From contig NZ_OXCQ01000007.1 in NCBI RefSeq assembly GCF_900411395.1, positions 1-64,000 on the forward strand: a DNA stretch of 64,000 bases, in the 5' to 3' direction. The notes under the pieces were generated by a model. The model was not told the origin of the DNA. It saw only the letters and a list, made by a program, of their open reading frames with translations, and did no database searches. This DNA is from Streptococcus sp. 596553 (GTDB lineage Bacteria; Bacillota; Bacilli; Lactobacillales; Streptococcaceae). Position numbers and translations under genes: made by a program. Shown piece after piece: positions 20,558 to 29,942 of the stretch (positions within the stretch are counted from its first letter, which is position 1; the number at the start of each line of letters is the position of its first letter).

Positions 20558-21411
20558 TCTGTTTCCTCCAATTCCTGACTTAATCTTTCTACAACTGAAG
20601 TTAACATTTGTCTCTCCTCTACAGTAGGGCGAAGATGATGATTGGATTTCATTTCTTCCAGCTCTTGAACCCCTTGACCTTTAATAGTGTCTAATACAAT
20701 GCACTTAGGGGATAAATTATTTGACTGTTTTAATTGGACAATCCCTTCATAAATTTCTCTAATATCTGAACCCTTGACCCTAATGGATTCAAATCCAAAT
20801 GCTGAAAATTTTTCTACGAAATCACCTGGATTACAAATATCCTTTGTAAAACCATCTAATTGTTTTTTGTTATCGTCTACAAATACAATTAAGTTGGATA
20901 ACTGTTGATGAGAAGCAAACTGTATAGCCTCCCAACATTGTCCCTCATTTAACTCACCATCTCCAACAATAGCATAGGTATAAAAGGGACTTTTTCTTAT
21001 TCTCTGACCATATGCAAGTCCGGTTGCAACACTAATTCCCTGTCCTAAAGAGCCAGTTGTCATATCTATGCCTGGCGTTAGATTTCTATCAGGATGAGAC
21101 GGTAATTTAGTTCCATTTGTATTTAAAGAATATAAGAATTCTTTGTCAAAGAAACTATTCAAATAGAGTGTGCTGTATAAAGCCGGTCCAGCATGTCCCT
21201 TGGATAAAACAAAATAATCTCTATCTCGTGATGCAAATATTTCTGGAGTCATCGGCATTATTTCACCATAAAGCACTGCTAAAACTTCTACTATAGACAG
21301 ACTCCCTCCATAATGGCCGAATCCAAGATGATTCAATGTTCTAAGAGTATTTAATCGAATTTTTGTTGCAAATTTTCTTAATTCATCTTCTCTATTTTCA
21401 CTTAAAATCAT
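20554..21411 (-). CDS. Transketolase N-terminal subunit
   Basis: 285 aa, the thiamine-diphosphate-binding half. Motifs: HLGFGHYGGSLS, KGHAGPALY and the ThDP motif GDGELNEGQ ending in an N-rich loop. It forms one active enzyme with the C-terminal half. Its place in a PTS operon suggests that it processes a pentose phosphate or related product of the imported sugar. Confidence 0.92.
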   Translation of the reverse strand: MILSENREDELRKFATKIRLNTLRTLNHLGFGHYGGSLSIVEVLAVLYGEIMPMTPEIFASRDRDYFVLSKGHAGPALYSTLYLNSFFDKEFLYSLNTNGTKLPSHPDRNLTPGIDMTTGSLGQGISVATGLAYGQRIRKSPFYTYAIVGDGELNEGQCWEAIQFASHQQLSNLIVFVDDNKKQLDGFTKDICNPGDFVEKFSAFGFESIRVKGSDIREIYEGIVQLKQSNNLSPKCIVLDTIKGQGVQELEEMKSNHHLRPTVEERQMLTSVVERLSQELEETE

Positions 21412-21414
21412 CCC

Positions 21415-22761
21415 TTATTCCTCCTTTGCAGATGGCTTTTTAATAAAGGATACTCCAAACATAACTGCTAGAATAAGAACAAGACCAATCACAATGCCTG
21501 CTTGTGAGCCAAATTGATTTAACATTCCTAAAATAATTCCTGATAGACCAAAATCTGCATCTGAGAAAGTTGATCCTTGGAAACCAAGTCTTCCCAAAAC
21601 TGGCATTAAAAAGACTGGAAGAAAACTAATTAAAATACCTTGTAAAAATGCTCCAATAGTGGCTCCACGAACACCACCAGATGCATTCCCAATAACACCT
21701 GCAGTCGCTCCACAGAAGAAATGAGGCACAACGCCTGGTAATATAACAACCGTTCCTGAAGCAATCATAATTGCCATACTTACTAAACCACCAACAAAAC
21801 TAGAGATAAATCCAATTAGAACTGCATTGGGTGCATAAGTATAAACAATCGGACAATCCAAAGCAGGTTTTGAATTAGGTACAAGACGCTCTGAAATACC
21901 TTTAAAGGCTGGAACAATTTCACCCAAAATAAGGCGAACACCTGCTAAAATAACAAATACACCTGCTGCAAATTGACCTGCTAATTGTAAAGCATAAACT
22001 AGACCACTTGTACCACTACTGATTTCTTTTTCTATATATTCTGACCCTGCAAAGATAGCTACAATAATATAAATAACTGCCATGGATAAAGTAATACTAA
22101 CAGTACTATCACGTAAAAAAGCTAGACTCTTTGGAAATTTAATGTCCTCTGTTGATTTTGATTTGTCACCGATAAGGCTACCAGTAAAACCACTCAACCA
22201 ATATCCCAAAGAACTGAAATGACCTAAAGCCACCTTGTCATTTCCAGTTAATTGAACCATATATTTTTGCACAAATGCTGGGGAAATACTCATAATAATA
22301 CCGAGTGCTAATCCTCCTAGTAAGATAAGAGGCAAACTTGTAAAGCCAGCAACTGATAAAATGACTGCAATCATACACGCCATATATAGAGTGTGGTGCC
22401 CTGTTAAAAAGATATATTTGAATCGAGTAAAACGAGCAATTAAGATATTGAATACCATACCTGCAAACATAATCATTGCAGTAGCTGAGCCATATGTTGT
22501 TAAAGCTACAGCTACAATTGCTTCATTATTCGGCACAACGCCAGATAAATGAAAAGCATGCTCAAACATGGTACCAAATGGATTTAAAGAATTTTGTACA
22601 ATTCCTGCACCACCAGATACAACTAAGAAACCAACAAAGGTCTTAATTCCACCTTTAATAATATCAGGTAATTTCTTCTTCTGAAGAACTAATCCTAAGA
22701 TTGCAATTAAAGCTACTAAAATAGCTGGTGTACTAACAATATCCAATATGAACTTCATCAT
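21415..22761 (-). CDS. PTS ascorbate-type transporter subunit IIC (UlaA/SgaT family)
   Basis: 448 aa, about eleven membrane helices, with the UlaA pattern (LKGGIKTFVGFLVVSGGAGI near the N-terminus and ATIGAFLQGILISF). It imports and helps phosphorylate an ascorbate-like sugar acid. The usual ulaD/E/F catabolic genes are absent and a split transketolase sits in their place, so the true substrate may not be ascorbate. Confidence 0.88.
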   Translation of the reverse strand: MMKFILDIVSTPAILVALIAILGLVLQKKKLPDIIKGGIKTFVGFLVVSGGAGIVQNSLNPFGTMFEHAFHLSGVVPNNEAIVAVALTTYGSATAMIMFAGMVFNILIARFTRFKYIFLTGHHTLYMACMIAVILSVAGFTSLPLILLGGLALGIIMSISPAFVQKYMVQLTGNDKVALGHFSSLGYWLSGFTGSLIGDKSKSTEDIKFPKSLAFLRDSTVSITLSMAVIYIIVAIFAGSEYIEKEISSGTSGLVYALQLAGQFAAGVFVILAGVRLILGEIVPAFKGISERLVPNSKPALDCPIVYTYAPNAVLIGFISSFVGGLVSMAIMIASGTVVILPGVVPHFFCGATAGVIGNASGGVRGATIGAFLQGILISFLPVFLMPVLGRLGFQGSTFSDADFGLSGIILGMLNQFGSQAGIVIGLVLILAVMFGVSFIKKPSAKEE

Positions 22762-22773
22762 GACGCTAGCCTC

Positions 22774-23058
22774 CTATATAAGTCCTTTTTCTTCACAAAG
22801 TTTAGTAATTAATTCTCGTAGCTCGTCCATATCAATAATACTATTTAAGATACGAACATCTCCAAGATGACTAGCTGAATCAGCTAGATCACGACCCACA
22901 ATCCAAATATCAGCTGCATTTGGATCTGCTCCACCTAAATCATAGTGTTCAACTTCTACATCTGAAACATTCAAATCACTCAATACAGATTCAATATTCA
23001 TCTGTACCATAAAACTTGAACCTAATCCTGAACCACAAGCTGTACCAATTCTTAACAT
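22774..23058 (-). CDS. PTS subunit IIB (lactose/ascorbate type)
   Basis: 94 aa, with the phosphocysteine P-loop ACGSGLGSS (Cys8). It passes phosphate from a IIA domain to the sugar bound by IIC. It lies between the regulator gene (4 bp) and IIC (12 bp). Confidence 0.92.
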   Translation of the reverse strand: MLRIGTACGSGLGSSFMVQMNIESVLSDLNVSDVEVEHYDLGGADPNAADIWIVGRDLADSASHLGDVRILNSIIDMDELRELITKLCEEKGLI

Positions 23059-23061
23059 TAT

Positions 23062-25092
23062 CTAATCCTCCTGTTTAATTATCATTTCAATGTCATCATA
23101 GTTTTTTGATGATATTAAAGTTTGAACATGATTTTTATCTCTTAAAATTGTTGTTAAATGTGACAAAGCCTTTAAATGACTCTCATTATCAATGGCTGCA
23201 ATACAAATCAACAATCTTACCTCTTGTTCTGGATTATCCAATAAATAAATCGGTTCTTCCAAAACTAACATTGACATTCCTATTTCATTCACACCTTCAT
23301 CTGGCCGAGCGTGAGGAATTGCTACTCCCTTCCCTAAATTAATAAAAGGCCCAAACTCTTCTACTTTTTGAATCATTGCCTCAGGGTAGTTCTCCGTTAT
23401 CTTATCTTGATCCAAAAGCGGTTTAGCTGCTAAACGAATCGCCTCCTTCCATCCTAATTTTTGCGAACTAACCTGATAGGTTTCTTTGGTAATAAGTTGT
23501 TCTAGCACTGGTACAATTTCCTTTCTATCATTTTTTTGATAAAGATAATTCTTTAACGCCAATCTTAATTCCAATTCTTGTGTAATAATTCCATATCTTT
23601 TGACAATATTCAGGATTTGTTCAATCTCAAAATCCCCATACTCTAAATTCGGAAAATCTTTTAACACTAGTTCTACTAGTTGTATTGCTTGCTCTTCAGT
23701 CATCATAACCGAAACTAGATAATTTGGCTTTTCTGTCTCCACCTTTATGGTAGAAAAAACCATATCATAGTCACTACTAGTTTTCGCCTGTAAATCATCA
23801 ATCTTTGAGGTTCCTATGAACTCAATTTGAGGAAATAATGCTAATAGATTCTCTTTTAACATCAATGAAGAACTAACACCATTAGGACAAATGATTGCTG
23901 CTTTATACCATTTTTGAGGCAAAGTATCTGCTTTCTTTAAATAACCTCCGAAATGGATAACAAAATATGCTGTTTCACTATCAGGTATGGGCTTGTCAAT
24001 AGCGTCCATCAAGGGAGTCAAAGAATCTTTTACTAGTTCAAATAAATCAGGATAATGTTCTTTAACATGCAACACATATTCATTTGAACTAGGTAGACCG
24101 AACTTTAATCTATAGTAAGCCGGTATAAGATGGCGACGAAGATTTTCTCTCAATCCTTCCCTTTGTTTAAAATGTAACAAAGAAATATCTTCCATTCTAC
24201 TTATAATAGCCTCTGTTAATTGATTAAAGTAAACCGGAGCAACATCTACTTCACCTTCAAAGCAACTTGATAATAAAACGGTGATATAGCGATAATCATC
24301 CTCAGAAAACACCGTATCTATAATTCCCAAATCAACCACTGTATCCAATAAAATAGTGGTTATATCTTGAATAACAGGAGATACTAATGTCTCTGAAAGA
24401 CCTACTCTTTCAACATCCCTTTGATACCTACACAGAATGAATACTAAACCGAAAAGGCAAACTTTTAATTGATTAACAATAGGTACTAGCTGTAGCTTCT
24501 CATAATAATCTTTAACTACCTGATTTATCAAATCATAAGTTAATGAATACCCCCAACTGGATAAAACATAATCCAAACCCCAAATCCCTATGGAGGATTC
24601 CAGCAACTCACTAACCATTTGAAAAGCTAAGCGGTGCTTATTCCACTCTGAACCGTGTAAAGTATAACCTTTTGCTCTACTGTACCCTAGCTCCAAATCA
24701 TTATCTAACATAATCTTTCTTAATGATTGAATATCAGATAAGGTTGTATTCTTACTTACTTTCAAAAAGTCTTGGTAATGATTATTTGATATAAAATCTA
24801 ATCGGCAAAAAGTGTAAAGATAGATTAAAGCTAAGCGAGTCGACTTTGGTAAAACCAATTCATCCGACTTAATAATATCTGTCAAAGACTGCTTCGTACG
24901 ATTTGATAAACTATAGCGACCTTGCTTTTTATCCAGTACTATCCCTTTATTAGCTAGATAAGGCACTAAATAATCTATTCCTTCTTTGACTTCCTTTATA
25001 GGTAAGCTCACCTTAACAGATAACTCATATAATGATAGCTCACAATGATCCATCAAAGTCATCAAAATAACTAGTGCTCTATAATCAAACAT
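23062..25092 (-). CDS. BglG-family/PRD transcriptional regulator with IIB-like and IIA domains
   Basis: 676 aa. Order: N-terminal helix-turn-helix domains (1-150), two PTS-regulation domains (about 180-395), a galactitol-IIB-like domain with CPNGVSSS (Cys402), and a C-terminal IIA domain with AIPHARP (His594). This is the layout of LicR/MtlR-type activators, controlled by phosphorylation. The operon has no separate IIA gene, so the fused domain might also serve transport. Confidence 0.9.
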   Translation of the reverse strand: MFDYRALVILMTLMDHCELSLYELSVKVSLPIKEVKEGIDYLVPYLANKGIVLDKKQGRYSLSNRTKQSLTDIIKSDELVLPKSTRLALIYLYTFCRLDFISNNHYQDFLKVSKNTTLSDIQSLRKIMLDNDLELGYSRAKGYTLHGSEWNKHRLAFQMVSELLESSIGIWGLDYVLSSWGYSLTYDLINQVVKDYYEKLQLVPIVNQLKVCLFGLVFILCRYQRDVERVGLSETLVSPVIQDITTILLDTVVDLGIIDTVFSEDDYRYITVLLSSCFEGEVDVAPVYFNQLTEAIISRMEDISLLHFKQREGLRENLRRHLIPAYYRLKFGLPSSNEYVLHVKEHYPDLFELVKDSLTPLMDAIDKPIPDSETAYFVIHFGGYLKKADTLPQKWYKAAIICPNGVSSSLMLKENLLALFPQIEFIGTSKIDDLQAKTSSDYDMVFSTIKVETEKPNYLVSVMMTEEQAIQLVELVLKDFPNLEYGDFEIEQILNIVKRYGIITQELELRLALKNYLYQKNDRKEIVPVLEQLITKETYQVSSQKLGWKEAIRLAAKPLLDQDKITENYPEAMIQKVEEFGPFINLGKGVAIPHARPDEGVNEIGMSMLVLEEPIYLLDNPEQEVRLLICIAAIDNESHLKALSHLTTILRDKNHVQTLISSKNYDDIEMIIKQED

Positions 25093-25113
25093 TTCTCTTC
25101 CTTTCTAACTACA

Positions 25114-25119
25114 ATTATA
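25114..25119 (-). promoter_or_regulatory. -10 box for the PTS/transketolase operon
   Basis: TATAAT on the minus strand 22 bp before the regulator gene. The -35 region (TTTTAT) is poor, which suits an activator-dependent promoter. Confidence 0.5.
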
Positions 25120-25225
25120 GTGTAAAAGTTATAAGAATAAAAGAGTATTTGAGCACAATATAATCTCACCTTTTAAAAGAAATTATTGGGCTGAAAGTTT
25201 TTAGTAATTATTTTTCTACTTTTTC

Positions 25226-25253
25226 TTGACGTTATAAATTAAAGCGATATCAT
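25226..25253 (+). promoter_or_regulatory. Promoter for the small-ORF/RHH locus
   Basis: TTGACG (25226-25231), a 16-bp spacer and TATCAT (25248-25253), just before the 49-codon gene. Confidence 0.5.
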
Positions 25254-25273
25254 TTAGATAACAATTAATAGGA

Positions 25274-25423
25274 ATGGTTGAAATGGCACTAGAACGGCTC
25301 AATGAAGGGGAATTGGTAGAGCTTGACAAAGAGCGAAAAGCTGCCATGGTTTCAAATCTCCTTGTCGTTCTTTGTGGCAATCATGATGCACAACCAATTG
25401 TCAACACAGGAAGTCTTTACTAA
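25274..25423 (+). CDS. Small conserved hypothetical protein
   Basis: 47 or 49 aa (in-frame ATGs at 25283 and 25274). The protein is acidic in the first half ([18 protein letters not shown]) and hydrophobic in the middle ([10 protein letters not shown]). I do not recognise it. It ends 2 bp before a ribbon-helix-helix gene, so the two form a small operon, possibly a regulator pair. Confidence 0.55.
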   Translation: MVEMALERLNEGELVELDKERKAAMVSNLLVVLCGNHDAQPIVNTGSLY

Positions 25424-25425
25424 AG

Positions 25426-25625
25426 ATGGCTGAAGCTAAAAAAAGCAGATCCCCCTTCGACTCTCAACAAAGTTATACGCTGCACTCGCATCATGGGCAG
25501 AAGATAACTTCCGATCAGTCAATGGGCAAATCGAGTATCTCCTCACAGAATGTGTCAAGCAACGGAAAAAAGACGGAAAATACGTATCAGAAACCATTGA
25601 CGAACCATTTGAGATTGATATTTAA
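25426..25625 (+). pseudogene. Ribbon-helix-helix (Arc-like) DNA-binding protein, frameshifted
   Basis: The reading frame opens MAEAK and then breaks in a run of seven As (25438-25444). With eight As the frame continues for about 66 codons as [20 protein letters not shown], then [15 protein letters not shown], a clear Arc/MetJ-type ribbon-helix-helix with the polar first strand. As written, the product is a scrambled peptide. The tract could be slipping (phase variation), decayed, or a sequencing error. Confidence 0.7.
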
Positions 25626-25629
25626 CACC

Positions 25630-25666
25630 TTCTCCTGTCTGCTAGGTCTGACAGGAGAATTTTTTC
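25630..25666 (+). terminator. Terminator after the RHH locus
   Basis: TTCTCCTGTC and GACAGGAGAA arms followed by six Ts. Confidence 0.9.
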
Positions 25667-25691
25667 ATCTTTTTTTGTCAAGTAACTTTAC

Positions 25692-25720
25692 TTTACAAAA
25701 AAAATGTGTTATTCTAATAT
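25692..25720 (+). promoter_or_regulatory. rpmF-rpmG promoter
   Basis: TTTACA (25692-25697), a 17-bp spacer and TAATAT (25715-25720). Confidence 0.6.
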
Positions 25721-25776
25721 GGTTGATGAAAATCAGTAGATTGAATCGAATATAAATACCTAAAGGAGAAATCAAA

Positions 25777-25959
25777 ATGGCAGTACCTGCACGTCGCACT
25801 TCAAAAGCGAAGAAAAACAAACGTCGTACACACTACAAAGTAACAGCTCCATCTGTAAACTTTGACGAAACTACTGGAGATTACTCACGTTCTCACCGTG
25901 TATCACTTAAAGGATACTACAAAGGACGTAAAATCGCTAAAGCTACATCAGCTGAATAA
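25777..25959 (+). CDS. rpmF: 50S ribosomal protein L32
   Basis: 60 aa, starting [19 protein letters not shown] as in all bacterial L32. It lacks the zinc-binding CxxC pairs found in many species, so it is the zinc-independent form usual in streptococci. SD AAAGGAG precedes ATG, and rpmG follows 15 bp later. Confidence 0.97.
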   Translation: MAVPARRTSKAKKNKRRTHYKVTAPSVNFDETTGDYSRSHRVSLKGYYKGRKIAKATSAE

Positions 25960-25974
25960 TAGAAGGGAGATACC

Positions 25975-26124
25975 ATGCGCGTAAATATTACACTTGAACA
26001 CAAAGAATCTGGTGAACGCTTGTACCTTACTTCTAAAAACAAACGTAACACTCCAGACCGTCTTCAATTGAAGAAATACTCACCAAAACTTCGCAAACAC
26101 GTTGTGTTTACCGAAGTTAAGTAA
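25975..26124 (+). CDS. rpmG: 50S ribosomal protein L33 (zinc-independent form)
   Basis: 49 aa: [17 protein letters not shown], then [17 protein letters not shown]. There are no cysteines, so it is the C-minus paralogue that does not bind zinc. SD GAAGGGAG precedes ATG. It is co-transcribed with rpmF and closed by a terminator. Confidence 0.96.
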
Positions 26125-26150
26125 GCATTCAATACGAATCAATACAGAAG

Positions 26151-26176
26151 AAAAACGCTGATTCAAGCGTTTTTTC
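26151..26176 (+). terminator. rpmFG terminator
   Basis: AAAAACGCT, loop, AGCGTTTTTTC. Confidence 0.85.
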
Positions 26177-26405
26177 TTTTTGTTAATTTCAGTACATTGC
26201 AATGAGAATCATTCGAATGACTACATTATTGATAATATTTGTTAAGCCATCAAAAGTAATTAACATTTCATAACGAGTAATCCTATTTAAACTCGTCTCA
26301 CTATCTATTTTTTCTTATCTCTGTGTTATAATAAAATAGATTTTAAATCCATCTATTTTATTATTGAAAATTCTACATTTTTCAATTGAATTTTGATTAC
26401 AAATA

Positions 26406-26512
26406 TTCGCGCGATTTTCGCGTGATTTTCGCGTGAATATTTTAAAATATATCTTAGAAATACGATGAAATCAAAGATTTTAATTATCTATCAAATTTAC
26501 TTTTTCGCGTGA
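26406..26512. repeat. TTCGCGTGA iterons before the AlbA_2 regulator
   Basis: TTCGCGCGA at 26406-26414, TTCGCGTGA at 26417-26425 and 26428-26436 (exactly 11-bp steps), and again at 26504-26512. They stand out in an AT-rich region and lie 54-160 bp before the start codon. They are probably operators for the downstream HTH protein. Confidence 0.75.
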
Positions 26513-26565
26513 CAATCATTTAAAAAAATAAATTTAAGCAACATTATATTTTAGGAAGGGAAAAT

Positions 26566-28050
26566 ATGGACTTAAAATTTGAAGGGGTTGATTTAGAATA
26601 CAAAAAAGCTAAAAACGATCTTCCAGAATCTTTCTGGGAAACCTACTCAGCATTTGCAAATACAAATGGCGGGAAAATAATTCTCGGGATAGACGAAAAA
26701 AATATTGACCCCTACCAAGGAGTCAATAATCCTCAAAAAATACGAGACAATTTATTCGCTTTAGTCGCAAACAAACAAAAAGTTAGTTGTAACTTACTTA
26801 CAGATAATGATATTGAATACATTGACATTCCAGGCAAAAATAAACAACTCATGGTAATCACTGTAAGAGAAGCGAATCCTCACCAAAAACCCGTCCATCT
26901 AAAAAATGATTATCGTGAGTCATATGAAAGATTAGGTGAAGGCGATGTTCGACTTGATAAAGAAGAACTTAAATATCTGATGACTAGTTCTCATGATGAT
27001 ATTGATAGTGAGTTACTTAATAATTTTGACGAAAATGATTTAAATTTAGATACAATAGAACATTACAAGCAATTATTAATTGAACTTACTGGTAATATAA
27101 AATATAATAGCATTTCGTTGAGAAATTTTCTAATCGAAATTGGTGTATTTAAAAAAGACAGGATTGATAATACATATAAATTAACCGCAGGAGGACTAAT
27201 ATTTTTTGGAAAGTACAATTCTATCATTTCTCGTTATCCCAAATTTCAATTAGACTATTTTGAAAAAGATACCTCCCTTTCAACTAGGTGGAACGATAGA
27301 ATTTCAACAGGGGATATGATGTACCCTGATTTAAACATGTTTGATTTTTTCAATTTAGCATATAAAAAATTAACTACTACAACAAATGATAGATTTGAGT
27401 TTAATAACGAATCTGCCCACCGTTTACCATTCAAGAAAGACCTATCTGAATCTATACGTGAAGCTTTAGTAAACTGCTTAATGCATGCTTACTATGACTT
27501 TGATTCTCCTATAGTTATTACAGCTTATCAAGACTTCTATGAATTTAAAAATCCAGGTAAGATGAAAATTTCTATTCCCGAATTTATACATGGCGGAACT
27601 TCCAAAACGCGAAATAGTACAATCTCTTCATTATTCCGTAGAATTGGGATGTCCGAAAAAGCTGGATCAGGTGGACCAAAAATTTTTGATATTTCCGAAA
27701 AGTATAAACTAAAAATCCCTGAGGTAAGCACTACCTTTGATAGTACTGTTGTTACAATCTGGAAAGTAGACTTATTGTCTTCTTATGCGGATACATCAGA
27801 TAATGAAAAGATAATACTTGAATATATCATTAAAAATGGTAGCATTACTAAAAATGATGTCCTCGAAAATTCTCTCATGACTGAGTATAAATTTAGAGAA
27901 AATTTGAAATCTCTACAAAATAAAAAGTATATTGAGATAGAAGGTAAGGGACGATCTACAAGATATGTTCTCCCTAAAAGCTCAACTGAACAATACCACA
28001 TCATTAAACAACAAATCAAAAATCTTGGAGATTTCATGACTAAATATTAA
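26566..28050 (+). CDS. AlbA_2 / HATPase_c_4 DNA-binding regulator (COG2865)
   Basis: 494 aa. The N-terminus (1-115) is an AlbA_2/Schlafen-like domain with FANTNGGKIILGIDE. The middle carries a GHKL ATPase-like domain (SIREALVNCLMHAYY; N-box Asn near residue 308). A winged helix lies at the C-terminus (about 405-470). Proteins of this class are DNA-binding regulators, and several occur in phage-defence islands. It follows SD AGGAAGGG and the iteron cluster, so it may regulate itself. It lies beside a restriction system, which supports a defence role, but that is inference. Confidence 0.8.
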   Translation: MDLKFEGVDLEYKKAKNDLPESFWETYSAFANTNGGKIILGIDEKNIDPYQGVNNPQKIRDNLFALVANKQKVSCNLLTDNDIEYIDIPGKNKQLMVITVREANPHQKPVHLKNDYRESYERLGEGDVRLDKEELKYLMTSSHDDIDSELLNNFDENDLNLDTIEHYKQLLIELTGNIKYNSISLRNFLIEIGVFKKDRIDNTYKLTAGGLIFFGKYNSIISRYPKFQLDYFEKDTSLSTRWNDRISTGDMMYPDLNMFDFFNLAYKKLTTTTNDRFEFNNESAHRLPFKKDLSESIREALVNCLMHAYYDFDSPIVITAYQDFYEFKNPGKMKISIPEFIHGGTSKTRNSTISSLFRRIGMSEKAGSGGPKIFDISEKYKLKIPEVSTTFDSTVVTIWKVDLLSSYADTSDNEKIILEYIIKNGSITKNDVLENSLMTEYKFRENLKSLQNKKYIEIEGKGRSTRYVLPKSSTEQYHIIKQQIKNLGDFMTKY

Positions 28051-28118
28051 ATATTTTATTTTCATTCCTAAAAATTTTTGAAATAATATTGTCTTTTCCC
28101 AAATTTTCGGAAACCAAA

Positions 28119-28146
28119 ACGCAGGCTCAAATCGGCCTGCGTCTTT
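28119..28146. terminator. Convergent terminator between the AlbA_2 gene and hsdM
   Basis: ACGCAGGC and GCCTGCGT arms around TCAAATCG, with CTTTTC on the plus side. Confidence 0.75.
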
Positions 28147-28164
28147 TCATTCTTCCCCTACTCT

Positions 28165-29766
28165 CTAAATCTCTTTCAATTTTTCGAGATAGGCGGTTAA
28201 TTCTGCTTGGGCTTCTGGTGTTGTGCCTACTAGCTGGCTGCGCATGTGTGCGAGTCTGGCTTCTACTTGACCAATCTCTTTATCAATCTCTGCGAGTTGG
28301 TCTGCGATGTCGGCTAGGGGAACTACAGGTTCTTCCTCGAAGGTATCGACATAGCGTGGAATGTTGAGGTTATAGTCATTTTCAACAATCTCTTCAAAGC
28401 TGGCTAGATGGGCAAACTTCTCGACATTCTCGCGTTTTTGATAGGTCTCCAAAATCTTGGCAATATGGCCCTCGGTCATATTGTTTTGATTTTTCCCTTT
28501 TTCAAACTCTTTGGAGGCATCGATAAAGAAGACATCCTTATTGGTGCGATTCTTTTTAAGGATAATAATGGTTGTCGGGATAGAGGTGTTGTAGAAGATA
28601 TTTGCTGGCAAACCGATAACTGTATCAATAGCGCCTTCTTCTAGCAGGTGTTGGCGAATCTTTTGCTCGGCTGCTCCTCGGAAGAGGACTCCGTGGGGAA
28701 GGACAATGGCCATGACCCCATTGTGCTTGAGATGGTAAAAACCGTGAAGAAGGAAGGCAAAATCTGCTTTAGACTTAGGCGCAAGAACTCCATAACTTGA
28801 AAAACGAGGATCTTGCAGAAATCCACTATCTGCTGACCACTTCAGTGAATAGGGTGGATTCATCAAAACTCCATCAAAGTCTGTCGGCTCCGTAGTCGGC
28901 CAATCTTCGTCTAGGGTATCGTGGTTGCTGAGGTGATAGTTCTCAATCGCAACCCCATGGAGCATCATATTCATGCGAGCAAGGTTGAAAGTCGAAGTAA
29001 TCAACTCTTGACCGTAGTAAGAAATCGTCGAAGCTTCCTTACTATAGCGCTTGGCATTGAGCAAGAGAGATCCAGACCCCATGGTCGGGTCGTAAACCGA
29101 CATCCCCTTTTGATGCTCACGTCCTGCAAAGACAATCTGAGTCATGAGGTGAGAGACTGCTTGAGGTGTATAGAACTCGCCAGCTTTTTTCCCAGAATCG
29201 CTGGCAAACTGGCCAATCAAGTACTCATAAGCATCACCCAAGATATCACCAGCATGACCAGACACATTGAGGTCGTTGAGCTGTTTCATAACCTCAGAGA
29301 TGGTCTTGTTTTGCTTTTGTGGGGTGTTGCCTAGCTTTTTCGCATAGAGGTCGATATCTTCGAAAAGATTTTCAAATTTTTCATTGGCCTGCTCGATATC
29401 ACGGAAACTTTGGGCTAGAGATTCTAGCTGGAAGGTTCCTTCGTGGATAGACTGAACCAGCTTGGTAAAGGTCAGAGAAGGCTCAATCACGTAGCCTAGT
29501 TCGTCATTTAAGACCTCAATAAGGTCTTCACGGACATCCGCATCCGCAAAGTTTTTCTCATAGAGAAGCTGCGCTTGCTGGAAGGACTCAAAGGTCTCGT
29601 CCAAGTTATCACAGACGGCTTGGAGGATGTTGTCGGATAGGTACTTGTAGAAAATCAAGCCCAAGAGGTAGGACTTGTATTCATTGGCTTCCATCTGGCC
29701 ACGCAGGATATCTGCCGCATTCCAGAGGGATTGGTAGAGTTCTCTTGATAAATCTGTTTGTGACAT
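28165..29766 (-). CDS. hsdM: Type I restriction-modification system methyltransferase subunit HsdM
   Basis: 533 aa from the ATG at 29766, five bases after SD AGGAGA (an in-frame ATG at 29781 lies upstream of that SD). The N-terminal helical HsdM_N domain covers about 1-140. The adenine-methylase core has the SAM motif DPTMGSGS (226-232) and catalytic NPPY (303-306). A C-terminal coiled coil contacts HsdS. It methylates adenines at the site chosen by HsdS. Unusually, hsdS lies upstream rather than downstream. Confidence 0.95.
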   Translation of the reverse strand: MSQTDLSRELYQSLWNAADILRGQMEANEYKSYLLGLIFYKYLSDNILQAVCDNLDETFESFQQAQLLYEKNFADADVREDLIEVLNDELGYVIEPSLTFTKLVQSIHEGTFQLESLAQSFRDIEQANEKFENLFEDIDLYAKKLGNTPQKQNKTISEVMKQLNDLNVSGHAGDILGDAYEYLIGQFASDSGKKAGEFYTPQAVSHLMTQIVFAGREHQKGMSVYDPTMGSGSLLLNAKRYSKEASTISYYGQELITSTFNLARMNMMLHGVAIENYHLSNHDTLDEDWPTTEPTDFDGVLMNPPYSLKWSADSGFLQDPRFSSYGVLAPKSKADFAFLLHGFYHLKHNGVMAIVLPHGVLFRGAAEQKIRQHLLEEGAIDTVIGLPANIFYNTSIPTTIIILKKNRTNKDVFFIDASKEFEKGKNQNNMTEGHIAKILETYQKRENVEKFAHLASFEEIVENDYNLNIPRYVDTFEEEPVVPLADIADQLAEIDKEIGQVEARLAHMRSQLVGTTPEAQAELTAYLEKLKEI

Positions 29767-29806
29767 AGGGTCTCCTATCAATTTCTACTTTCATTCGTTT
29801 AGTATA

Positions 29807-29942
29807 GCTTTTTATGGTCTTAGTATCTTATGAATTGAACACGACCTAAAAGCTGAGTAAAAAAGATAAACTGTCTGGTCTTCATCGAAGACTGCGCCAG
29901 TTTCCTATTTTTACTGGGCTTTTTGTGGTCTTTGTATCTTAT
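29807..29942. repeat. 25-bp direct repeats around the hsdS-hsdM gap
   Basis: Two copies, at 29807-29831 and 29918-29942, match at 23 of 25 bases and lie 111 bp apart. The second overlaps the hsdS stop codon. Between them is a hairpin (AAACTG and CAGTTT outer arms, GTCTTC/GAAGAC inner) with TTTTTT on the minus strand, which looks like a terminator after hsdS. Confidence 0.7.

Larger units (their letters stand above)
26125..26565. other. AT-rich intergenic region at the start of the accessory island
   Basis: No gene seen. It holds the rpmG terminator, a TATAAT at 26327-26332, and four copies of a TTCGCG[TC]GA motif at 26406-26512 before the AlbA_2 gene. The low GC content contrasts with the ribosomal genes to the left. 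Confidence 0.6.
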
